23,530 bases of DNA from Plantago elongata (lineage: Eukaryota > Streptophyta > Magnoliopsida > Lamiales > Plantaginaceae): the NCBI GenBank assembly GCA_036897095.1, contig JAYMSP010002566.1, positions 1 to 23,530 of the forward strand. The letters are read 5' to 3'. The notes beneath the pieces are model-generated. The model had not been told where the DNA came from. It was given only the letters and a program-made list of their open reading frames with translations, and did no database searches. This document shows, one piece after another, positions 1-9,257 of the stretch (positions are counted from its first letter, which is position 1; each line of letters begins with the position of its first letter). Both the position numbers and the translations under genes were made by a program.

Positions 1-1405
1 TCTACGATTAAAATTAATAAAATCATGTTAAAATTAATATTTGTAATTATATATTGTTGATTTATGTTAGTTGCCAATTAAGTATGAAGGAGTGATGTAA
101 TGAACGTACGTGGTTATGTGAAGATGACAACTAGTAGTACTCTAATAGAACTGCAGTTGTTATCGAATCCTATATTTTCAGCCGTTCATGATGGGTGATC
201 ATCAATATGTTCATTAGAATAGAATAAATATGTTATGCATGCATTTGATTGTTATTTAATTAACGGGAAAAAAATAGAAAAATACAGAACGGAACGAAAC
301 AAACAATTACTATTTAAAGAAAGTTTTTGCCAAATAACATATTTGAAATCTTGTCCACATTATTTGATTTGGAATTCATCTAACGGATTATTATAATTCT
401 ACTTTAAAATATTAATCTATCATTTTGAACATTAAAATAAATAAATCTCCACATATTTGTTGATTTTGCTTGTCGTGTTTGTAACAATGTTAAAATATGT
501 GAGAATACGTAACACGCTCGCGTTTTCTTGTCACAATATAATTTCAGAAAAATAATTTAATATGTCTATTGTTAACCATGAGGAGCTATATTTTCTTGAT
601 AGAATTGAGCTACACTCTCCTGAAAAGATGGACTGTAGAATGACAAACAAGTAGCCGTAGTCAGGGGTGGATTTATGTATGAGGCAGGTGAATTTCGATT
701 ACAGAATATATACGTTTATGCAATATGGTTTTCAGATTTTTTTCTATTCAACTAAAATCTATACTCGTTCCGTAAAAGGATAAGATCATAACTTATCGTC
801 TCCCAGTGGATGTGTAGGCATGTCTAGGTTGCAACATTTCTATTCGGTATACACATCTATAAGTTGATGATGAAATTAATGTAAGCATATGTACACGGGA
901 AGCCAAACATTTTCCAACATTTAATCAAGGGACCAGGTCCCTTCATGTTTGAAGCTTTTGAGTCATGAATATTATCACCAAAAAAATTCGCCAATGCATT
1001 ACTAAAACTCATAAACGATGCAAACAAAGTTTAGCTAAATAACAGTTCAACAAAGGAGTTACATACAATGATCATCACAGGAATAAGTTCATAGACTGTA
1101 GGAAACAAGTGGTTCTACCACCAAATGCTTACATAAGCAGCGCAGAGTGAATATTCACACATGTATTCTGAAAGATACATTAAAAGATTATACTCTAATC
1201 CTAATGGAACAAAATGATCCATTCAGTTTAGCACACACATGATACTTAAACATGAAGCAGTAGTGCTCCCATCAAATGCCAGCATGAATACTTTTGGAGC
1301 TGAAAGTAGAACACAATAACAATATAGAGCAGTGGATATAATTTGAAACAAAAAATAAGGATTTTCGCAAGTTACAACAGCTGCATAATTATGAAGCATG
1401 CGAAC
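1..1405. other. AT-rich non-coding flank, no gene recognised
   Basis: I see no credible coding exon on either strand here. The missing C-terminal exons of the neighbouring J-protein locus should lie in this direction, because that locus reads leftward. Searching the minus strand for the conserved coiled-coil sequence that follows the FETEYREV motif gave nothing. The open frame at 1223-1579 on the minus strand is the last recognisable J-protein exon running past its donor site into intron-like sequence. The stretch could therefore be a long last intron, or unrelated DNA next to a truncated gene. Confidence 0.5.
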
Positions 1406-4400
1406 CTCTCTATATTCAGTTTCAAATTTAGAAAGTTCCACCTGTTTTGACAAAATTTGAGCCTCCCCCGTTCTTAGACTCTCCTCCTCTTCCGGACAAA
1501 GGGCAGCACAAATAACTTCTATACTGTAGCTTACACTTTTGAAAAAGTTATCTCCTGCAGCAGGTAACATGATCACCAAAAGAAGAGGCTAATTAAGTTA
1601 TTGAGATTGAAATACACATGTAGATGCAGTGACCTCACTATGCAATCATACGTACCATAAACATCAAAACAATGGGTGCCGACTTTTAATTCAGTTATCT
1701 CACAAGGCTGAAACCCATCCAATTTTTTAAAGAAAGCAGCATCCAGATCTTTTGCAGCAGCGGTTTGCATTAAGATAAATAAAAGACTGAATTATGATAA
1801 GCATAGACAATAAGAACGAAGTATAAAATTGCTTTATACATACCGAATTATGGCCTGGATCCATCCGATATACAGAGTCAGAGAATCCAAGAAAATACAT
1901 TCCAGCTAGCTGATGTAACCTTTCCTGTTCTTGAACTATCCTCCTGTTAGAAAACCAAAATGTTCAAATGTCAGGAAAAGCATATAATCATATCAAGAAT
2001 ATGCAAACAACATTGACAGAATTTCCAAGATTGCAAGGTAAACCAGATTACAGCATAGCGAAGAATTTTGAGTTGAAAGAGGTAACATTCACTTTAAATA
2101 CTTTTGTGCATTCTCCAGGGACAACATAAGATATAGTCCAAGTTCCTAAACATCCAATTTAATCTATTGATGTACCGCCATAGACCTTTTATCAGCCGAA
2201 AATATATATGTGAGCCGGAGATTTATTTTCTCTACATTGAAAGATCAGGAAATTGATGGTATCTGAATATCAAAGCACAATTCAGAGTACTCCACAAAGA
2301 GTATATGTCTCCAGTTTGATTAACTAAACGCTCGTCTTCAGAGAAGGTTAAATGAAACAAATTATAAGTGAACCCACCTGCAAAGCAAGGCTTAATCCAC
2401 CATTTTCTTCCTGATCGAAGTACAATAGCTGCACCAAAAAAACAATTAATGTAGTTATCAGGTAATGTATACTTTCTATCCGTGGAAGGTGCTGAGAATC
2501 AGATACAAAACTGAAATAGTAAGTGAGCTTTCCAGGCAATTTTTTCAAATTCAATTTAGAGCATATTACAAAATCAACTCTTGACATAATTCAAAATAAC
2601 ATAGTGGCAATTCTATAGAAGATTACTGGCTCACAATTTCACATGTAACAAGAAGATTACTGGCTCAAAATTCTAACAAGTAACAAACTAAACCCAGCGG
2701 GAAAAAAAATTGGTTGGTGTCATGGTGATTGGGCTCATCAAGATGTTGGTCTAATAGTGTATATTCCCTTTTAGACAATTGGAATGCATGTGCTTGCTAT
2801 ATAGTATATATACCTTAAATTTGCCTTTGTCCGTTGAGCACACTCTACAAACAACACCTGCCTCTGCTTCCTTTTCTGTTATTGTAACAGAATAACAATG
2901 AGCGGACTGCTTTTCAACTTGTTGGAAGGGAAAAAAGAAAGCAAATAAAGAAGTTCTGAAACAAGCCGTATTAGATATTATCCAACCAGGAAAAGATGGG
3001 TGAAGATATGTACCTTCCTGCACAAAGGTTGACCAAGTGGCAGTGGTTGAACAGTTACTGCACCATTCAGTGCTTCCTCCAATACAGTAGCTGATACTGT
3101 AGTTTTAATTGGAACTCCAAGCTTGCTATTTGAAGAAACATTAAAAGGCTAGTTTAATATAGCACGCAGGATATCGTGCAATGATCTGACAGCAGGTACA
3201 ATGTCATATACCACAGAAAAGAAAGTGGATACAGATTTTACCAGCCTACCTAAAAATTGCAGCAAACATAGTATTCACCGTTCCTAAACTCGAAAGGTCC
3301 AGTTCTAGTTCTTGACTTTCTGATTCAACAGCCTGATAAATTGAAGTTAATATACATGAATACACTTTCTGCTTATACATGTGCATGTAGAGGTAGACAA
3401 GGCAAGTATCCAAAGTTGATCCTGAAAGTTTATACCTCAAAACCAGCAGTGTCATACTGGCGTCTTTTATCTGGATCAGACAATATATTATAAGAGAAGG
3501 TGGCCTCTTTAAATTTATCGGCAGCCTCGACATCGTTTGCATTTTTATCTGGATGGTATCTGCAGTTATACAAATAGATGATACTTAGCAGCAATTTTTC
3601 TCTAGCAGGGAGCCAAGTGTATGCACTATGCATACTCCTGGAGCATTATGGTCGGCTGTACATAACTAATTGACAGGAGAAATGTACAAGCTTAAATCTG
3701 CCTAAATGAACCTAATCGAAAATAAATCTACTTAGTTAGTGTTTGCAAAAGGTTCTAAAGGTTGCTATCTTTATGGTTCTTATCCTATTTTAAGATGTTT
3801 GCCTCCACAATGTAAACTTAAAGCTGATTTCGTAGAGTTCTACAAACATCCAGTGCTTTAATCCACAATGAGCTTTAACCAAAAATGGGCAATAACTACT
3901 TAAAAAAAAGGTTCAGCAAATTCTCCAACTTTACCGTCCACACACCCTCGTAAAACCATAACTCCGGCGACTCCCTGCAAAAACTAGTACTCTACAGTCT
4001 AAACTTTTCTCTACTCACATGATTTACGAAGCAGAACCGCTCAAAAAGATTCTATTTACATACCAAGTATCCGTTTCCGGAACAAGTTTTCGGATTGTGA
4101 ATTAGGCGAGTGGTAACTGATATGATAACAGACAACCAGACAACCAGTACAGAGTTATCTCAAAATAAAAATCAAGTCTTGCAGATTCCAATTGAGTAAT
4201 CAATTTGGTCAAATCCATTCATATTAACTCAATGTACTACTTAACAGTGAGTTAACACAAGCAATTGCTAATTAAAGCACATAAACAAACAACAAAACCA
4301 AACCAATTAAAACAAAGAACCCTAAGTAAAGTTCAAATTAAGTAATAAAGGAGCATACTTTAGAGCCAATTTGCGGTAAGCAGACTTAATTTCCTGATCG

Positions 4401-4522
4401 GTAGAGTTTCTGTTGACTCCCAAAACCTCGTAGGGATCTCTCCTGAGCTGCTGCTGCTGTTGCTTCTGCTTCTTCTTCTCCGAATCGACTCTCTCAGCCT
4501 TAGATTTATGACCCGCCATCAT
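1406..4522 (-). pseudogene. ARL1: ARG1/ARL1-type J-domain co-chaperone (dnaJ 16-like), probably degenerate
   Basis: Family role: these plant J-proteins stimulate Hsp70 through the HPD motif, and ARG1/ARL1 act in root and hypocotyl gravitropism. Homologous exon blocks on the minus strand are 4522-4359, 3559-3436, 3332-3250, 3125-3014, 2918-2814, 2428-2378, 1943-1844, about 1770-1656 and 1554-1406. The start is the [10 protein letters not shown] methionine at 4522, as in homologues; an in-frame ATG at 4645 would add 41 residues. The J domain ([10 protein letters not shown], then YHPDK across exons 1-2) is intact. It is followed by LDLSSLGTVNTMFAA, the VEKQSAH block, LLYFDQEENGG, AFFKKLDGFQPCEITELK, and finally FETEYREV. 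Lesions: the intron-4 acceptor reads AA instead of AG at 2920-2919; exon 7 has a duplicated AGCT at 1904-1911 that shifts the frame and gives an early stop; no AG sits before exon 8; the C-terminal coiled coil is absent from the window. Exons 1-4, 6 and 9 look normal. It might still be a working gene using alternative splice sites. Confidence 0.62.
2617..2685. repeat. 34-bp direct tandem duplication in an intron
   Basis: Two adjacent copies begin AGAAGATTACTGGCTCA, at 2617 and 2651. They differ at a few positions in their second halves. They lie between exon blocks 5 and 6 of the J-protein locus and do not touch coding sequence. Confidence 0.8.
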
Positions 4523-6335
4523 CAAATTGGTACAATAAATCAATGCGAAACTCGAAACTAAAGTGGTAGAGAGTTGAGAGATTTCTTCTCCATTGTTGAT
4601 TTCTTGGAAATCTTCACTGGCAGTGGATGGCAAATTAGGTGCCAATTTTTGTTTTACCTTTTTCTTGTTGGATTCAATTCAAACTTCAAAATCTTGTTAT
4701 AGCTATATCAGAGCCCGCTGCTAACGTGCGCCTCTATAATTTGTCATCCATATTGACTTCAGGGTAAGATTATAGTAACAATTATTATTAATATTATTAC
4801 GGTACTCGGTGGGATGAGTCTGTATCGAATTTTGACTGACTAGACTTAAATGAATATGTAATTTGAAAATATTTTAAATGTTAAGTAATATTTTATTTTG
4901 AAGAATTTGAAATGTATTTTGAATTTATGAATAGGTTTATAATTAAATTTGAAATGTGAAAAAGAATAATTATGAGTAGAAAGGTAAAACATTGGGATCC
5001 CATTTGCATAAGGTATGGACTGTGAAATATGACCACATAACACAACCAAAATACACGTGATAAGGATGGCTAATTAATTTTGGTCTGCTTTCACCAAACA
5101 TTTAACCATGATATCTTTTTGTATCCCTTTCTATTGAGAAAGACATTTTATTTGTGTTTATACATCACTGTTTTCCCACATAAGTATACATTTAAAATTA
5201 ATAAGAAATAAAATCACTGATAGATGTACTGTTTCAAATAATTAATCTTACATAGTTAGTTCATCTTCATCAGTTGTAAAATTACCATTCCAATCCATTA
5301 CAATTCACTTTGCAATTCTGTACAATTCACTACTACAACAGTGAGGGTCAAAATCTATTTTATTTTAACATTTCTTTCAAACTTAATTATTCATTTCATT
5401 TTCTTTTCTCATTTCCCTTAAACGTTATACTTGAACTACTTTTAAATGTTAATTAATTATGTATTTCTCCTCTATTAGTACGATTTTCAATTCAAATAAT
5501 ATGTTTATAATATTTTAAAAGTAATGTTTAAATTAATTTTATATAGAATATAATTATTATATTTGTAGGAAAAAATAAAGAATAAATGAATTGATGAATT
5601 GAATGAAGAAATGAATTATGCTACTGCAGTACTTGGTGCTACTGCAAGAAGGAAGAAATAAAAATAAAAGAGCAAGATTAAAGTAAGAAGGAGAAGAAAT
5701 AAAAAGATAAAACGAAAAGAAGGAAAAAGAAAGATAATAAACTAAGTGTTGCAAATTGCAATGTTTGGAACGAGGTCCAGCGTTGCAATGTTGGGCCTCT
5801 GGCTCAGACGTTGTTGGAGTCTGAGTTAGTATTTTAGTAACGATTCAAATGCGTTTTGGATCGTTGCTGGAGATAGTCTTAATGATAGGTAATGTTATAT
5901 TAAAGTACATATTATATCCGTACTGTGTCAAGTTCCAACCATCTTTTATGTTACCAATTTCATAAGGTGTGAATATTCACCTGTTAATTGATGTTTCACA
6001 ATACAAAGGAATGAAAGGATTAATTTAATGATGTACATAATAGATCTAGGTACAAAAAACAAAAACCCAAGTGAATACGCAGTTATTCCAATTCCATTAT
6101 AGAATTCTCCATTTTTGATTAGGCACGATTAGGACTAATCCATGAATTTTATATTATTGCACGTCCTAATAACAATTGTATACACTTTTACTCGTAATGG
6201 ACTCAGGTGAGTTGCTTCAAGGTTATTGTGAATTATCGGTTACAATACAAGTTCTAATCTAAACATTCCGTAAAATTTTAACAATATTGAAACATGTTAT
6301 TGGGCCAAGCTCAACGATGTTGTTGTTACTATTTA
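4523..6335. other. J-protein 5' flank and intergenic DNA
   Basis: The part next to 4522 is the presumed 5' untranslated region and promoter of the J-protein locus. An open frame continues to an ATG at 4645, but the extra N-terminus is not something I recognise from homologues. Beyond about 4750 the DNA is AT-rich. From about 5565 to 5750 the plus strand is strongly purine-rich (runs of GAAGAA, AAAAGA), which explains the spurious minus-strand open frame at 5557-5754. At 5863-5881 is a sequence ending GGAGATAGTCTTA that resembles one end of a MITE, but I could not find a partner end. No gene is seen. Confidence 0.5.
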
Positions 6336-6571
6336 CTACATCTCCCCCCATTCTAAACTTCTCAAATACTTTTATTTCAAAAAATAAAACAAGAGTACTT
6401 TTCATAAATAATAAAACAATAATATTTTTGTTCATAACTGAGTGGCATGAATATAATTTTGAGCTATTGTCTAAATATTTTAATATTAAAATTTGACAAA
6501 ACATGCATACAAATCGAAATGAGAAGTTTTAATCGAAACAACAAAAATAATTTAAAACGGGACGGAGGAAG
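6336..6571. mobile_element. Stowaway-like MITE, diverged
   Basis: The right end reads GGGACGGAGGAAG followed by TA at 6572-6573, the typical end of plant Stowaway (Tc1/mariner-type) MITEs. Its reverse complement aligns imperfectly with the left end, CTACATCTCCCCCCATTCT, preceded by TA at 6334-6335. This gives an element of about 236 bp with a TA target site and no coding capacity. The right end is convincing. The left end is eroded, so that boundary is uncertain. Confidence 0.5.
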
Positions 6572-6615
6572 TACCATACACTAGTGCAAGTATATCCATA
6601 GATAGTGATTATTAC

Positions 6616-6867
6616 GGGACTGATTGACATGCGACTTAAATGCCCCGATTTAAATGTCTGAATAGTGATCGGAATTGTAGTGGGATTGTTAAAATTGTGT
6701 TTAGTATAGAATTGTAATTGGATAGGGTATTATATGTTTGTTATATAGGTAAAGAAAAATGTTGCTACTGTAGAGTCATCTCGATCTTCGGCATTTAAAT
6801 GCCATAACAAACATAAAATCTCCGATATCATTGAAACGGGCATTTAAATGCTATTCCAATCAGCCCC
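6616..6867. mobile_element. Non-autonomous DNA transposon (MITE) with about 30-bp terminal inverted repeats
   Basis: The left end begins GGGACTGATTGAC and runs into CTTAAATGCCC. The reverse complement of the right end begins GGGGCTGATTGGA and runs into ATTTAAATGCCC. The two ends match over about 30 bp with roughly eight differences. The trinucleotide TAC flanks both sides (6613-6615 and 6868-6870), consistent with a 3-bp target-site duplication. The element is 252 bp, AT-rich and non-coding. A 3-bp duplication suggests PIF/Harbinger, but that superfamily prefers TTA or TAA, so the assignment is open. Confidence 0.65.
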
Positions 6868-7716
6868 TACATCACTCGATGTTTTAACATTTAACTCAAA
6901 TTCTCCATCATTCCTAGTAGGCCTATACACCATAAATTATTGTCTCCAGTTAAGTATTTTTATGAACAAAATGTTATTCGGGCTAATTAATGGTGCCAAA
7001 TAATGAAGTCACGGGATAAAATAAACTGAAGAAACAAACAAAGCGAGCATCTTAACTCGTTTGTTGGATCACTCATTTGTCCTCCTCGTGAGGTAACTGC
7101 AACTTGTTGGGCAAGGGTTAGTCCAAACTTAATCCTTAACCGTAACTCATTCTTTTCGAGGGTTGGATATATATGTTCGATAAATTATACGTACAATGTT
7201 TGACACTCACCTAAAATTATCTATGAAATTAATAAATAATAAATATTACATTAAAAGTTAAATTCCGAGGTTTTTGTGGTATTGTTAGTAATCCATTATG
7301 AGCACAATAGTATGATTGTGTGTAGTCAAAATACATAAAGTACTATAGAAGATTATTAAAATTATATTAGAGTCGACACTTTCAAACTCAAATAAACTTC
7401 AAACGAATGGACTTTTCGAGTGTAACAACGGTCTTGCTCTTGCAGGCCCACTCAACTACTTCTTGTTCGCTAGGCAGCCTGGTCTCCATGATAATAACTA
7501 CAAATTTACAAGGATATTAATAACTAAAAAGGTTTATAATATGATTTATATCTATAATATACAAAGAATGCGTACAATATACACAAAACTCTTCACAATA
7601 GCAGGACAAAAACGTTCCAGCTCAAAAGGTTTTAATATGTACGCCTGTAATTAGAATAACGAAAACATATCTTCCTCTAAATAAAAATGAGAATAAATAA
7701 TGGACAATAAATTAAT
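6868..7716. other. AT-rich intergenic DNA, 3' side of the MMP gene
   Basis: I see no coding exon here. The open frame at 7463-7654 on the plus strand has no family features. The last part, next to 7717, should contain the 3' untranslated region of the minus-strand metalloproteinase gene. I did not find a clear AATAAA for it. Confidence 0.5.
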
Positions 7717-9257
7717 CTAAAACAAAATGGTGAATATTCCTATGACCAAGACCAATAGCAGTCCCGGCCCGAACGTCGTGGCCTTACTACTATCCCTCTC
7801 CCCTCTCGGGTTCATGCTCGGGTCCGACGCATTATAGTTCGGGTTTGCCCCGTAAAGCTCTTGGACACCCGCAATATCATCAGCGTCGAGCGTTACTTTT
7901 CTTACACCGGACGAGATTGTTGGATACATTATGGCGTCTTCCACAGAACTATGTCCCAATCCAAGTAAATGTCCGATCTCATGGACTGCAACAGACTCCA
8001 AGTCTATAGCGGAGTAGGGTGAAGCGTTGTTGAAGTCTCCATTAATAACCCAATTCTCTTCGCCGTCAAGATGGAACCTTCCTACGGGTGGGGCGAATGC
8101 GTGTGCAAGTGTACCCAACACCCCATCAAAGGGCTCCCCATCTCCATGGTCCCCGATGAAGAATGCAATGGTGATATCTGCCCGCGTAAATGATGTTGTT
8201 TCAGTAAATGTCATCGGCACCACCTATCATTACAAGTTAAAATCTCAGTCAAACGCATCTTTTAAAGTTTTGAAACTTATTTCGAATTTGATGATGAGAA
8301 AATAGACTAAGTTCCTTTATATATTTTGCATTCTAAATTATACAGGAATCAATGTTAAGTTGTGTGTGGTACGTTTTGAAGCATATGAACTAAAAGTCTC
8401 ATAAAATCGCAACACTTGGGCTTAAATTCATACTCCATTTCGTAGAACCTAGCTAGTACTGGTATTTAAAGGTACATGTCCAAAACAAGAGAAAGAAAAA
8501 TTCAAACAAATCACGCGTAAGAAACAGTCCAATTTCAAATTACTCCCCATCCCTAAACTATTTACACATTTATTCGAGCGTCTTACCAACTAGTTATAAT
8601 AGATTGAGTGATGATTATGTAATAACTTATACGAACGAATGAAGTAAATACCTGAGCCCAACGCTGGAATGCGCGTGCGAACAAGCTCCGAACCTCATCG
8701 GAAAGCTGATTATCATCCAAAAACGCATACATCAAATCCCTCCTACCGCGCGGCCACCGCGGCGTATTCGGAAAAAACGAGTAATGCGCCACTGTGCCCG
8801 CATAGCTCGACGACGCCGATCTCCCACCACCAGACAGCATAGTCGAACTCCCGTTCACAATATCCGGATTCCCACACCTCGGCAACACAATATGATTCAA
8901 CGTCGAGTTGTCCAGCTCGCCTGTTGTATTAAGCTTGAAGTTCGTCTGATACGTTTTGACAGCAGTTTCGAAATGACCGTCGAATTGATCGGAGAAGTCA
9001 TCGTAGGAGCTGTTGAGGTAGCCGAAATACTGGAAGTACTTTTTCAATTTGTGGAGACCGTCGGCTTTGACGCCCTTGTGGCAGCCGGTGAGGTTGTTGA
9101 AATCGTCCCATGGGGATTTTTTGGGGATCAGGGATGGGGGGATTGAGGATACGTTTGGGTAGAAGTGTGCTGATGTTGTTGTGATTAGGATTAGGAGTTG
9201 TAGTAGTATGTAGTGGATTGACATTAGTGAAGATGATGATGATGATGATGATTTCAT
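7717..9257 (-). CDS. Matrix metalloproteinase (plant MMP, metzincin family M10A), secreted and GPI-anchored
   Basis: A zinc endopeptidase of the plant MMP type, expected at the plasma membrane or cell wall, cutting extracellular proteins. Two exons join in frame: 9257-8652 (202 codons) and 8223-7717 (168 codons plus stop), giving 370 residues. Residues 1-30 form a signal peptide starting with a run of eight serines. The prodomain ends in the cysteine switch PRCGNPD (126-132), whose cysteine keeps the zymogen inactive by binding zinc. The catalytic domain has [11 protein letters not shown], the zinc site [11 protein letters not shown] (283-293) and the Met-turn methionine in AIMYP (301). A hydrophobic tail (from about 353) after a small-residue stretch fits a GPI-anchor signal. 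There is no haemopexin domain, as usual in plants. Both splice sites are canonical (CAG|GTATTT and GATAG|GTGGTG). The intron is unusual for the family. Closest to At2-MMP/At3-MMP by context; the exact orthologue is not resolved. Confidence 0.93.
9232..9252. repeat. (GAT)7 microsatellite coding for a serine run
   Basis: Seven perfect GAT units on the plus strand read as TCA serine codons on the minus strand, directly after Met-Lys of the metalloproteinase signal peptide. Length changes here would be in frame and probably tolerated in the n-region of the signal peptide. Confidence 0.9.

Noticed and set aside
5557-5754. Hydrophobic 65-residue minus-strand open frame
   Set aside because: It arises from a purine-rich low-complexity tract on the plus strand; no start context or homologue is apparent.
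5863-5881. One MITE-like end (reverse complement TAAGACTATCTCCAGCAAC)
   Set aside because: I could not find a convincing inverted partner within several hundred bases, so no element is called.
6259-6504. Overlapping open frames on both strands (6259-6504 minus, 6287-6496 plus)
   Set aside because: Both lie largely inside a Stowaway-like MITE, are AT-rich low-complexity and show no conserved domain.
8784-9146. 120-residue plus-strand open frame opposite MMP exon 1
   Set aside because: It is the antisense shadow of a strongly supported coding exon and has no family features of its own.
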